From Egerieenecus sp048201975 (GTDB lineage: Bacteria > Bacillota > Clostridia > Christensenellales > Aristaeellaceae): 40,800 bases of DNA. Shown in pieces: positions 1-8,424 of this stretch (positions are counted from its first letter, which is position 1; every line of letters begins with the position of its first letter). The translations under genes and the position numbers were made by a program. The notes under the pieces were generated by a model, which saw nothing but the letters and a program-made list of their open reading frames with translations, was not told the DNA's origin and ran no database searches. The stretch spans positions 1-40,800 of the forward strand of contig DBFBGQ010000167.1 in NCBI GenBank assembly GCA_048201975.1, in the 5' to 3' direction.

Positions 1-472
1 GCGGCATCTCCACCAGCTTGCCCTCGTAGTGGCACTCATACTGGGTGAGGCTCACGGTGAGCCCGGGGAAGGAAAGCACGTCGGTCTTCTCCTCCTCGGG
101 GCCCTGGGTACGCCGGAGCACCGCCTTCACCCGCGCCACCAGCTCCTTGGTGTCAAAAGGCTTGGTCATATAGTCGTCCGCGCCCAGCTCCAGCCCCAGC
201 ACCTTGTCGAAGGTTTCATCCTTGGCCGTAAGCATAATGATCGGAATGGCGCTGGTTTTGCGGATGGTGCGGCACACCTGCCATCCGTCCATGCCGGGAA
301 GCATCACATCCAGCAGCAGCAGATCCGGGGGCATTTTGCGGAACATCGCCAGGGCGTCGTCCCCCCGGTCGGCGGTTTTGACCTCAAAGCCTTCCTTTTC
401 CAGATAGAGCTGCACCAGGCGGCTGATATTGGGGTCGTCGTCCACCAGCAGAATATAAGGTTTATCTTTCAT
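1..472 (-). CDS. OmpR/PhoB-family response regulator, 3' end beyond window
   Basis: DNA-binding response regulator of a two-component system. The receiver domain fills about residues 5-120. The acidic cluster VDDD (10-13), the probable phospho-acceptor Asp55 in LLLLDVMLPG, the Thr in MLTAKD and the Lys in MTKPF are all present. A linker beginning LRRTQG follows, and the first strands of the winged-helix output domain are visible before the window edge cuts the gene at about residue 157. The ATG at 472 follows AAGGAGG (486-492) at good spacing. It lies 43 bases after mutS2 on the same strand and may be cotranscribed with it. The partner kinase is probably just outside the window. Family assignment is secure; the regulon is unknown. 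Confidence 0.93.
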   Translation of the reverse strand, partial: MKDKPYILLVDDDPNISRLVQLYLEKEGFEVKTADRGDDALAMFRKMPPDLLLLDVMLPGMDGWQVCRTIRKTSAIPIIMLTAKDETFDKVLGLELGADDYMTKPFDTKELVARVKAVLRRTQGPEEEKTDVLSFPGLTVSLTQYECHYEGKLVEMP

Positions 473-515
473 AAGCGGCGGTATACCTCCTTGCGGTTTT
501 TCTTCGGGGGAGCGC

Positions 516-2879
516 TCACTTGAGCGTGACCACGGTCACGCCGCTCTCCCCTTCCCCATATACGCCCAGGCGGAAGCTCTTCACGTGGGGATGCCGGCGC
601 AGATGCTGCTGGATGCCGCTGCGCAGCACGCCCGTCCCCTTGCCGTGAATGATGCTCACCTCGTTCAGGGAGGCCATCACCGCCTCGTCCAGGTACTGGT
701 CCACCACCGGCAGCGCCTCGTCCAGGGCCATGCCCCGCACATCGCAGGACATGGAAACGGTGCGGGTCATGGCGCCGGTCTGGGCATGGAAGGAGGACTT
801 CTGCTTGGGCGCGTTTTCCTCCTTGACCAGCCGCAGCTGGCTCAGGTGCGCCTTGAGCTTCACGATGCCGGCCTGGAGCTGCACCTCGCCCTTGGCGTCG
901 GGAGCGGAAAGCACGGTTCCTCGCGTCTTCAGGTGAAGGATCTCCACCTCGTCCCCCACCTTGAGGGTTTTGGGGGGCTGGTCCACCCGCTGCGCGGGCT
1001 GTGCGAGGCCCTCGGAGAGGCTGTCGATGCCCTCCTCCAGGCGCTTGCGCAGGGCAGACGCCTGCATTTCCGGCGCGGCGGCGGCGTTTTTCTTCATGCG
1101 CTTCAGCTCGCCCAGCACCTGCTCGGATTCCCGCCGGGCGTTTTCCAGGATACGCCGCGCCTCGTCCTTGGCCTTGCGCAGGCTCTGCTCCCGCCGGGCT
1201 TCCATCTCCCGGCGCAACCGCTCGGCCTCGTCCCGCAACCGGATGGTCTCCGCCGCGGCCTGCTGGGCCAACTCCCGCTCCTTCTCGGCGATCTGCCGGT
1301 GATACTCCGCGTTGGCGATCACGTCCTCAAAGCGCTTGTCCTCCTGGCTGAGGAGCTTGCGCGCCTGGTCGATAAGCCCCTCGGAGAGGCCCAGCTTGCG
1401 GCTGATTTCAAAGGCGTTGCTCTTCCCAGGCACGCCGATGGACAGGCGGTAGGTGGGCCGCAGGGTTTCCACATTGAACTCCACGCTGGCGTTTTCCACC
1501 CCTGGGGTGGAGAGCGCAAAGGCCTTCAGTTCGCTGTAATGGGTGGTGGCCAGGGTGCGCACCTTTTTCGCCAGCAGGGAGGACAGGATGGTCTGCGCCA
1601 GCGCCGCGCCCTCGGTGGGATCGGTGCCCGCGCCCAGCTCGTCAAAGAGCGCCAGGTCATAGGATGTGACTTCATCCAGGATGGCCACAATGTTGGTCAT
1701 GTGGCTGGAGAAGGTGGACAGGCTCTGCTCAATGGACTGCTCGTCGCCGATATCCGCGAACACCTGCTGAAACACCGCCAGCTCCGTGCCCAGGTCCGCG
1801 GGCACCTGCAGCCCGGCCTGGGCCATCAGCGTGAACAGCCCCACGGTTTTCAGCGTCACGGTTTTGCCGCCGGTGTTGGGGCCGGTGATAATCAGCGTGG
1901 TGAATTCCCGGCCCATCCACAGGTTGGTGGGCACCACCGTCGCCGGGTCGATGAGCGGATGCCGTCCGCGGATGATGTTGATGAAGCCATCCCGGTTCAG
2001 CTTGGGCGCGGAAGCGTTCATTTCCCGGCTGAGCAGACCCTTGGCAAAGGCGAAATCCAATTCAGCCAAAAGCTCCACGTTTTCCTTCAGCTGCTGGGCA
2101 TAGGGCGCCACCTGGGCGGAAAGGGCGGCCAGGATGCGCTCAATCTCCTGCTTCTCCTTGGCTTCCCACTGCTTGAGCTCGTTGCCCATTTCCACCACCA
2201 CCATGGGCTCCACAAACACCGTGGCGCCGCTGGCGGACTGGTCGTGGACCAGCCCCGGCACGCTGGAGCGGTACTCCGCCTTCACTGGGAGCACATAGCG
2301 GTCGTTGCGCACGGTGATGATGGGATCCTGCAAATATTTCTGATAGGCGGCGGAGCGAATCATGGCATTGAGCCGCTCCTTCACCCGCTCGGTGGCTCCC
2401 CGCAGGTGGCGGCGGATGTTCGCCAGCTCCACCGACGCCCGGTCGGCGATCTCATCCTCGGAGAGAATGGCGGAGGTAATCTCGTCCTCCAGGTTGCGGA
2501 AGGAGCCCAGCAGCCCGGCCTTCTCCTTGAGGCGCGGGGTGTTCTCCCGGTCGGTGACCAGGGCGGAGCGGGCCGCGCGGCAGGCCCGCATCAGCCCGGC
2601 GATTTCCAGCAGCGCCTTGGGGGATAGCGTAGCCCCCTTGTCGCACAGGTTCAAATAGGGGCGCACATCCGTAAAGGGAACCATGGGATGCCCGCCCAGG
2701 TAGGTGAGTACCACCAGCGCCTCCTCGGTCTCCTCCTGCCAGGCCAATATCTCCTGGAAGTTGGTGGAGGGGACCAGGGCCTGGCACTTCTCGGCGCCCA
2801 GGTCCGTCAGCGCCTTTTCCGTCAGCATATCGCGGATCTTGGTAAATTCCAGCACCCGCAGGGTTCGCTCTTTCATCAT
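516..2879 (-). CDS. mutS2: Endonuclease MutS2
   Basis: MutS2-family ATPase/nuclease of 787 residues, a usual length. In the family it acts on branched or recombination DNA and, in Bacillus, in rescue of collided ribosomes. The core region covers about 1-300. Walker A GPNTGGKT is at 333-340, Walker B LALFDE at 409-414 and the TTHY switch near 445. A long charged coiled coil covers about 505-620. The C-terminal Smr domain (about 711-787) has CDVRG in place of the common LDLRG but keeps the Asp, and has HGKGTG at 745-750. Two consecutive ATG codons start the gene; the first is 9 bases after AAGGAAG. It lies 28 bases behind the U32 peptidase gene. Confidence 0.97.
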   Translation of the reverse strand: MMKERTLRVLEFTKIRDMLTEKALTDLGAEKCQALVPSTNFQEILAWQEETEEALVVLTYLGGHPMVPFTDVRPYLNLCDKGATLSPKALLEIAGLMRACRAARSALVTDRENTPRLKEKAGLLGSFRNLEDEITSAILSEDEIADRASVELANIRRHLRGATERVKERLNAMIRSAAYQKYLQDPIITVRNDRYVLPVKAEYRSSVPGLVHDQSASGATVFVEPMVVVEMGNELKQWEAKEKQEIERILAALSAQVAPYAQQLKENVELLAELDFAFAKGLLSREMNASAPKLNRDGFINIIRGRHPLIDPATVVPTNLWMGREFTTLIITGPNTGGKTVTLKTVGLFTLMAQAGLQVPADLGTELAVFQQVFADIGDEQSIEQSLSTFSSHMTNIVAILDEVTSYDLALFDELGAGTDPTEGAALAQTILSSLLAKKVRTLATTHYSELKAFALSTPGVENASVEFNVETLRPTYRLSIGVPGKSNAFEISRKLGLSEGLIDQARKLLSQEDKRFEDVIANAEYHRQIAEKERELAQQAAAETIRLRDEAERLRREMEARREQSLRKAKDEARRILENARRESEQVLGELKRMKKNAAAAPEMQASALRKRLEEGIDSLSEGLAQPAQRVDQPPKTLKVGDEVEILHLKTRGTVLSAPDAKGEVQLQAGIVKLKAHLSQLRLVKEENAPKQKSSFHAQTGAMTRTVSMSCDVRGMALDEALPVVDQYLDEAVMASLNEVSIIHGKGTGVLRSGIQQHLRRHPHVKSFRLGVYGEGESGVTVVTLK

Positions 2880-2907
2880 TGAAGGATTCTTCCTTTTTTG
2901 TCCGTGA

Positions 2908-5208
2908 TCAGCTTACCGGCCGGTTCCAGTGGCCGGCGGTGGTCTTTTCCCCGCAGGGGGCTCCGGCGGCCAGGGCGGCCGCGGTCTCCCCCTTCTCCAG
3001 GGTAAAGACCAGCAGGGGCGCCGCGCCCGCTTCCTCCGCCTGGCGCCGCACATCCGTGGGCAGGGCGTTGAGCAGCTCCACCCGGCAGCCCTCGGGGAGG
3101 CGCTGGCGAAGCAGCGGGAACCGCGTTCCGCGGCGGTCCGTCAAGCACCGGCCCGCCAGGGCGTCCGGCGCATGATCGTCGCACAGGCGGCAGACGGCAT
3201 GCCCCGACGAAAGGCCCAGGTACACCCGGGCGGGACAGTGGTGCAGCAGCATCAGTCGCACCCGGCCGTAGGCCCACACCAGCGCCGGGGCCTCCCCGGC
3301 AATCAGCGCCGCGGTCTCCCGCCCGGAAAGCTCCGGGGATGCGGTGACAAAGGCGCAGCCCAGGCCCAGCAGCACGGCCATGGCCCGGCGGTTCATCACG
3401 GGAATCCCCGGCCCGGCGGCCACCGGCAGGGGCCACGCCCGGCCCAGCTGCCCCACGCTGCCCAGCACCAGGCCCTCCAGGTTGTCCCGGAAGCGCAGCG
3501 CCAGCTCCGTCAGCATGTCCAGCGTCTCCTCCCGGCACACCGTGGGCAGGCACAGCCACACCGGGCGCGGCAGCGCCTCCAGGGCGGCGCGCAGCCCCTC
3601 CCGGGTATAGTCCTCAGGCTGATACAGCGCCCGCATCCCCGCCGGCAGGGCCGCCAGCTGCTCCCCGGTGCGGCACAGGGCCGTGGGCGGTTGAGGCGCG
3701 ACGGGTATGGTATATCCGCGATCCGGCAGCTCCCGGCCCTCCCGCCGGGTATGGGCGGCAATCCGCGCCCGCCTCAGCGCCTCCAGGCCCTCCCGGCGCA
3801 GGGCGTTGAGCGCGGACACCGGCGCAAAGGCCTCCGCCGTTTCCACTTGGATGTCCCGGACCCGGAAGCAGGTATCCCCGGTCTTCTCCAGGCAACGGGC
3901 GGCGTCCTCCGCCGTCAGCGCCCGGGAACGGGCCTGCTGCGCCTCCGGCCCCACCGCCGCGGCGGAGGATTCTCCGTCGGTGAGGGTCAAGCGCAGGGGT
4001 TGGCCCGGCAGGGCCGTCAAATGCATGTCCACGGGGATTTCCGGCTCGGGCAGGGCCGCGGCCCAGGCCATCTGCCGGGCGTCGGTAAGGCGGCAGACCA
4101 GCATTCCGGGCCGGACCCGCATGCCGGGGCGCAGGCGCAGCAGCGCCTCCTGCCCGGCGGGAACCTCCCTGCCCGCATAGATCATATCCTGATCCTCCGC
4201 GCCCTCCGCGCGAAGCTGCAGCCCGTCCCCGTCGTGCAGGGGCAGCAGCGGCGTAAAGCGGGCGAAGCCGCGCTCCACCCGTTGTATTTTCCCCAGGGGT
4301 ACGCCCAGGTGATTCACCCGCTCCGGGTAGATCACCGCCGCGTCCTCCGCGCCCATGGCGTAGCCGCGCATGAAATCCCCCCGGTTGAACATCTGCCGCA
4401 GCGCCAGGCGCTCGGCCTCCCCCGCCTTGCGGAAGTCCCCCGCCGCCAGATCGTCCAGGGCCCGGCGGTAGCTGTGAGCCGTCACCGCCACATATTCCGG
4501 GCGCTTGAGCCGCCCTTCCAGCTTCAGCGAGGTCACCCCCGCCTGCGCCAGGGCGGGCAGCTCGTCCCGGAGGCACACGTCCCGCGGGCTGAGCCAGGCG
4601 GCGGTCCTGCCCCGGAAAGTGTAAGGCAGGCGGCAGGGCTGGGCGCACCGCCCCCGGTTGCCGCTGCGCTCCCCCAGCATGGAGGAGAACAGGCACTCCC
4701 CGCTCACCGCCACGCACTGCGCCCCGTGGCCGAACACCTCAACCTCCAGGCCCGCCCCCGCGACCTGCCGGATCTCCGGCAGGCTGCACTCCCGGGCCAG
4801 TACCACCCGGCTACAGCCCAGGGACCGGGCAAAGCGCGCGCCGCTCAAGTTGTGCAGGGCCATCTGGGTGCTGGCATGCACCGGCAGATCCGGAAAGCAG
4901 GCGCGGAGCATGTCCGCCACGGCCAGGTCCTGCACCAGCACCCCATCCGCCCTCAGTCGATTCAGCAGGGCAAGCACCTGCGCCACCTGCGGCAGCTCCT
5001 CATCCTTGACCAGGGTATTGACGGTCACATAGACCCGCACCCCGTGCAGGTGGCAATGCTCGATGGCCTCCGCCAGCTGCGCGCCGTCGAAGTTCCCCGC
5101 CCCCGCGCGGGCGCTGAAAGCCGCGTAGCCCAAATAGACCGCGTCCGCGCCTGCGGCCACGGCGCGCTTGAGCGCGTCCATGTTCCCCGCCGGGGCAAGG
5201 TTCTCCAT
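2908..5208 (-). CDS. Peptidase U32 family protein with DUF3656-like C-terminus
   Basis: About 766 residues. The N-terminal U32 barrel begins ENLAPAGNMDALKRAVAAG and carries the Cys-rich signature running from FGHGAQCVAVSGECLFSS to NRGRCAQPCRLPY. The extra C-terminal half is typical of the long Firmicute form with a DUF3656-type region. Characterised U32 relatives (RlhA, TrhP, UbiU/V) are RNA or ubiquinone hydroxylation factors with Fe-S clusters rather than proven proteases, so 'peptidase' is a historical name and the substrate here is unknown. The frame is open upstream to 5235, but the ATG at 5208 is preferred because AAGGGAGG (5217-5224) sits 8 bases before it and the conserved sequence starts there. 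It is 36 bases downstream of zapA. Confidence 0.92.
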   Translation of the reverse strand: MENLAPAGNMDALKRAVAAGADAVYLGYAAFSARAGAGNFDGAQLAEAIEHCHLHGVRVYVTVNTLVKDEELPQVAQVLALLNRLRADGVLVQDLAVADMLRACFPDLPVHASTQMALHNLSGARFARSLGCSRVVLARECSLPEIRQVAGAGLEVEVFGHGAQCVAVSGECLFSSMLGERSGNRGRCAQPCRLPYTFRGRTAAWLSPRDVCLRDELPALAQAGVTSLKLEGRLKRPEYVAVTAHSYRRALDDLAAGDFRKAGEAERLALRQMFNRGDFMRGYAMGAEDAAVIYPERVNHLGVPLGKIQRVERGFARFTPLLPLHDGDGLQLRAEGAEDQDMIYAGREVPAGQEALLRLRPGMRVRPGMLVCRLTDARQMAWAAALPEPEIPVDMHLTALPGQPLRLTLTDGESSAAAVGPEAQQARSRALTAEDAARCLEKTGDTCFRVRDIQVETAEAFAPVSALNALRREGLEALRRARIAAHTRREGRELPDRGYTIPVAPQPPTALCRTGEQLAALPAGMRALYQPEDYTREGLRAALEALPRPVWLCLPTVCREETLDMLTELALRFRDNLEGLVLGSVGQLGRAWPLPVAAGPGIPVMNRRAMAVLLGLGCAFVTASPELSGRETAALIAGEAPALVWAYGRVRLMLLHHCPARVYLGLSSGHAVCRLCDDHAPDALAGRCLTDRRGTRFPLLRQRLPEGCRVELLNALPTDVRRQAEEAGAAPLLVFTLEKGETAAALAAGAPCGEKTTAGHWNRPVS

Positions 5209-5244
5209 GAAGTCAGCCTCCCTTGGCGCCGCCATGCCGCCGGC

Positions 5245-5517
5245 TCACTTGCGCCGGGCCTGCTCCAGCTCCTGGCGCAAAGCGGTCAGTTCCCGGCGCA
5301 GGCGGGTGTTTTCGTCATGGCTCTTCATCAGCTCGTCGGCCATGTTCAGGCAGGTGAGCACGGACACCATATTAGATGGCAGGCGGCTGGCCACGGCCGT
5401 CTCGCTGAGCTTGCGGTCCACATAGGCGGCCACCCGCTGCATGTAGGCCGGCGGGTCGGAGGACACCAGCGCGTATTCCTTGCCCGCTACGCGGACCACG
5501 GTCTTTTGCTTCTCCAT
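5245..5517 (-). CDS. zapA: Cell division protein ZapA
   Basis: 90-residue ZapA homologue, which promotes FtsZ protofilament bundling at the division ring. It begins MEKQKTVVRVAGKEYALVSS, has the family's (V/I)xGxxY-type beta start and the PAYMQRVAAYVDRKL helix, and ends in a Glu/Arg-rich coiled coil (about 60-90). The frame is open further upstream, but the ATG at 5517 has GGGAGGTG 7 bases before it and matches the family's N-terminus. The order zapA, U32 peptidase, mutS2 is common in Firmicutes. No promoter was found in the 91 bases before it, so it is probably transcribed from the ppiB promoter. Confidence 0.9.
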   Translation of the reverse strand: MEKQKTVVRVAGKEYALVSSDPPAYMQRVAAYVDRKLSETAVASRLPSNMVSVLTCLNMADELMKSHDENTRLRRELTALRQELEQARRK

Positions 5518-5608
5518 GGCGAACGCACCTCCCATTTTTGCGGAAAAGAGCGCAGACGGAGAGGAGGGTAGGCATTCCCCCTTCCGCCCGCGCTCGCGCA
5601 CCTGACTG

Positions 5609-6133
5609 TTACATCTGCTCAAAGGGATAATCGCTGCCGTAGGTCTCCACGCGGATGGACTGCATCCGCTGGGGAACCAGCGGACGGTCGTTGTGGTCAC
5701 GCTTGGCGTTGACGATATCCTCGGCCGCCTCCATGCCCTCCAGCACCTTGCCGAAGGCCGCGTAAGCGCCATCCAGGTGGGGACTGTCGCTGGTCATGAT
5801 GAAAAACTGCGACCCGGCGGAGTCGGGCGCCATGCTCCGCGCCATGCTGAGCACGCCATAGGTATGCTTAAGGTTGTTGGGCACGCCGTTCATGGCGAAC
5901 TCACCCTTGATGCAATAGCCGGGGCCGCCCATACCGGTGCCCTTGGGATCGCCGCCCTGGATCATGAATCCGGGGATGACCCGGTGGAAAATCAGCCCGT
6001 CGTAAAAGCCGCTATTGGCCAGGGCGATGAAGTTCCCCACGGACTGGGGGGCGATTTCGGGGTACAGCTCGCCTTTCATCTGGCGGCCGTCCTCCATGGT
6101 TATGATAAACGTGGGATGCTGTGGCATGTTCAA
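5609..6133 (-). CDS. ppiB: Cyclophilin-type peptidyl-prolyl cis-trans isomerase
   Basis: Single-domain cyclophilin of 174 residues that accelerates prolyl isomerisation in protein folding. Visible motifs are the FHRVIPGFMIQGGDPKGTG active-site stretch with its catalytic Arg, SAGSQFFI and LDGAYAAFGKV. There is no signal peptide, so it is cytoplasmic. The start is either TTG at 6133, six bases after GGAAGGAG, or ATG at 6127, twelve bases after it; spacing favours TTG. It has its own promoter (6208-6236) and probably heads a run into zapA, the U32 gene and mutS2. Confidence 0.95.
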   Translation of the reverse strand: MNMPQHPTFIITMEDGRQMKGELYPEIAPQSVGNFIALANSGFYDGLIFHRVIPGFMIQGGDPKGTGMGGPGYCIKGEFAMNGVPNNLKHTYGVLSMARSMAPDSAGSQFFIMTSDSPHLDGAYAAFGKVLEGMEAAEDIVNAKRDHNDRPLVPQRMQSIRVETYGSDYPFEQM

Positions 6134-6207
6134 TCGATTCTCCTTCCCTGCAGGGCCGTCTGTTCGCGCGGCCGGGCGCCTTTTGCGCCGCAGAAAAACA
6201 CAGCCTT

Positions 6208-6236
6208 ATTGTACCAGTTTCCCCGGCGCTTTGCAA
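6208..6236 (-). promoter_or_regulatory. Sigma-A-type promoter for ppiB
   Basis: On the minus strand TTGCAA (6231-6236) and TACAAT (6208-6213) are separated by exactly 17 bases, about 75 bases before the ppiB start. It lies between the DUF2142 gene and ppiB, so ppiB can be expressed separately from the upstream pyr run. Confidence 0.8.
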
Positions 6237-6278
6237 GCCCCCCGGTCACAGGGTATGCGTCCGGGAGCCGGGCCATGC

Positions 6279-7823
6279 TCATCCCAGCGCCGCATGCCAG
6301 ATGGGCAGATACAGCCACAGGGTGAGCCGCCAGAACATGTATGCCGCAGCAGCCACGGCCACCGTCCCAGCAACCAGGCGGCTGGGCAACGCCCGGCGCA
6401 GGCGCAGCCCCTTGGGCAGCATCACCGCCAGGAAAAACAGAATCAGCACGGGCATCACATACCGTCCTTGCATGCCCGCAATGCTATCCGCCCCAACCTC
6501 GGTGGACACCACATACTGCGCCAGCATCAGCCCCGCCATGGGCAGATAGGCCAACAGGGCCAGCTTCCACCGCCGGCGGAAGGTCAAGGGCGCGCCGGGC
6601 GCCTCGCCCTCCGCCGCCAGAGGACACAGCAGCAGCAGCGCCAGGCAGAACACCCGGCTCAGCCGATAGTCCGCGTTCAGGTCTCCCCATACGGCGAGCC
6701 CTTCCCACACAGCCGCCGGCAACGCGGTGGCCGAATAATCCGCCAGCACCTCCAGCACGTGCAGCGGATTGGCCAGAATAGAACCGATCTGCCCTGCGGC
6801 GCTGGCGCCGGTGAAGCGTTCGTCGCCCCCCTGCACCGCCTCGTAGGGGCCGGGCAGCATCAGGCACACCATGCACCAGAGCGTCAGCAGGCCCACATAC
6901 GCGCGGAAGGCCCACTGGGCTCCCCTGCCTCCGAAGCGTTCCCGGGGCAGCATCCACAAAAGCGGCAGCACCAGGCTGTACGCGGGCTTGGCCAGAGTGC
7001 CCAGGGTCAGCGTCACGGTCAGCAGCAACAGTCTTCCCGGGGACGCCGCGCCGGGTGTCTCCAACGTCTCCAGCCACAGCGCCACCCCCAGCAGCACCGC
7101 CCCGGTAACAATGGCGTCATAGGTTACGTTGCAGGCCTGGAACAGGTTCAGCGGCAGCATCCCCAGCAGGAAGAAGGTCAACTTGTACCGTGGAGCATGC
7201 TTTACCGCCGCGGCGCATAGCAGGGCGTAGCCCGCCGCCTGCCCCAGCATGCACATCACAATGGTATCCAAGGACAATAGCTGCCCCAGCAGCGCTCCCA
7301 GAATGCCCGGCAAATAGCCAAAGTCCCAGTTGCTCAGGTCCTGCAGCCATTCCTCCAGGGGTTTACCGCTGCTATTGATGGCATCCAGCACCGCGGTGCG
7401 GTGGGTGTTCTCGTCCCATATGCACACCACGCCGGCGGGCTTCAGGCAAATCATGGCCACGCAGATAAGCAGTATGGCCGCAAAAGCGATCCGCTCCAGG
7501 CGCAGCTCCTTGGCAGAAAGCCAATGGACCATCAGGCACAGGCACCACCCAGCGCACAGGATCAGGCTGAACAGCGGCAGGCGCAGGCGCAGCTGATAGC
7601 TCCGCAGCTCCTGGGGCGTATAGACATCCTCCGCAGGGAGTTCCTCCTGATACATTTCCTCCTCGGGCACGGTAAAGTCACTGTGCCAGGACTCGGCAAA
7701 GTCGATGGCCTGCAGGCGCTGAATGGTCCTTGTTCCTTCCCAGGGAAGCTGCAAGGCCGCGGCCAGGGCCAACAGCGCCGTCAGCGCCATGGCTACAGCC
7801 AGCGCAATGCTCCGTTTTTTCAT
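6279..7823 (-). CDS. DUF2142-family multi-spanning membrane protein
   Basis: 514-residue integral membrane protein with about ten to twelve hydrophobic segments. It matches the DUF2142 layout: an N-terminal membrane helix, an extracytoplasmic loop, then WDENTHR (D137, E138, H141), a Y-L-P stretch (FGYLPGILGALLG), the NVTYDA helix, LAKPAY and, near the C-terminus, GRYVMPVL. Members resemble GT-C glycosyltransferases of cell-surface glycan assembly, and the DE pair is in the place of their acidic catalytic loop; the substrate is unknown. Its ATG overlaps the stop of the upstream gene by four bases (ATGA), with GGGAGG seven bases before it, so the two are translationally coupled. Confidence 0.78.
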   Translation of the reverse strand: MKKRSIALAVAMALTALLALAAALQLPWEGTRTIQRLQAIDFAESWHSDFTVPEEEMYQEELPAEDVYTPQELRSYQLRLRLPLFSLILCAGWCLCLMVHWLSAKELRLERIAFAAILLICVAMICLKPAGVVCIWDENTHRTAVLDAINSSGKPLEEWLQDLSNWDFGYLPGILGALLGQLLSLDTIVMCMLGQAAGYALLCAAAVKHAPRYKLTFFLLGMLPLNLFQACNVTYDAIVTGAVLLGVALWLETLETPGAASPGRLLLLTVTLTLGTLAKPAYSLVLPLLWMLPRERFGGRGAQWAFRAYVGLLTLWCMVCLMLPGPYEAVQGGDERFTGASAAGQIGSILANPLHVLEVLADYSATALPAAVWEGLAVWGDLNADYRLSRVFCLALLLLCPLAAEGEAPGAPLTFRRRWKLALLAYLPMAGLMLAQYVVSTEVGADSIAGMQGRYVMPVLILFFLAVMLPKGLRLRRALPSRLVAGTVAVAAAAYMFWRLTLWLYLPIWHAALG

Positions 7824-8410
7824 GCCCGCGCCTCCCTTCTGCGCCAGGGAGGCGTCAGGCTGAGCAGCAGCAGCGTCAGGCCGATATACACAGCCTGAGC
7901 GCTGGTCTCCTGCCAGCGATAGGTCAAGCGCAAGTAGACGCCGCCCTCCAGCGGCGCGCCATCCAGCTGTGCGGGGACATCCGCGGCGCGACCGTTCAGG
8001 GTGGCGCTTCCGGCTCCGGAAGCGGTCGCCCGAAGGGTATACGTCCCCGCGGGCAAGGAAGGCAGCTCCAGCTCCATAAGGCTGCTCCGCTTCAGTCCCG
8101 CCAGGGAAAAGTCCTCCTGCGCCAGGATCTGACCATCCTGCTCCAGGGTTAGGGTAAGCATCATTTCTTCCGCCTGGGACAGGCTCTCCAGGCGCACGCT
8201 CACCGCCGCCCAGTTGTCCTCGCCACTGTCAAAGGTCTGCGTCAGTTGGCTCCCCTCCGTTAGGGGGCCGATCTTTACCCGGCCGCCCCGGTTCACCTCC
8301 GCCCGGGATTCCTGCTGGGACGGGTTCGCCACCGCCAGCGCCACCAGCAGCGCACCCAGCGCCGCCAGCGCCGCCCGAGCCAATGCCGTCCCTCTTCGAC
8401 GCACCCGCAA
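7820..8410 (-). CDS. Unknown membrane-anchored extracytoplasmic protein
   Basis: 196-residue protein with no recognised family. After a basic start there is one hydrophobic segment (about 10-30), then a Ser/Thr/Glu-rich, predicted beta-rich region with a repeated LEQDGQIL / AGTYTLRA style that recalls small jelly-roll or carbohydrate-binding-like domains. A second hydrophobic helix (about 170-187) and an Arg-rich tail follow. The predicted topology places the middle domain outside the membrane. It starts with TTG, eight bases after GGGAGG; no ATG fits. It is coupled by a four-base overlap to the DUF2142 gene, which suggests a partner role. The link to hemZ, 14 bases upstream, may only be positional. 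Confidence 0.75.
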   Translation of the reverse strand: MRVRRRGTALARAALAALGALLVALAVANPSQQESRAEVNRGGRVKIGPLTEGSQLTQTFDSGEDNWAAVSVRLESLSQAEEMMLTLTLEQDGQILAQEDFSLAGLKRSSLMELELPSLPAGTYTLRATASGAGSATLNGRAADVPAQLDGAPLEGGVYLRLTYRWQETSAQAVYIGLTLLLLSLTPPWRRREARA

Positions 8411-8424
8411 TCCGTATTCCTCCC

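Noticed and set aside
585..2627. Long plus-strand open frame of 680 codons opposite mutS2
   Set aside because: It is antisense to mutS2, has His/Gly/Gln-rich low-complexity sequence typical of a G+C-rich shadow frame, and lacks a ribosome site and any family feature.
2929..5571. Plus-strand open frame of 880 codons opposite the U32 peptidase and zapA
   Set aside because: It spans two genuine minus-strand genes and has shadow-frame composition.
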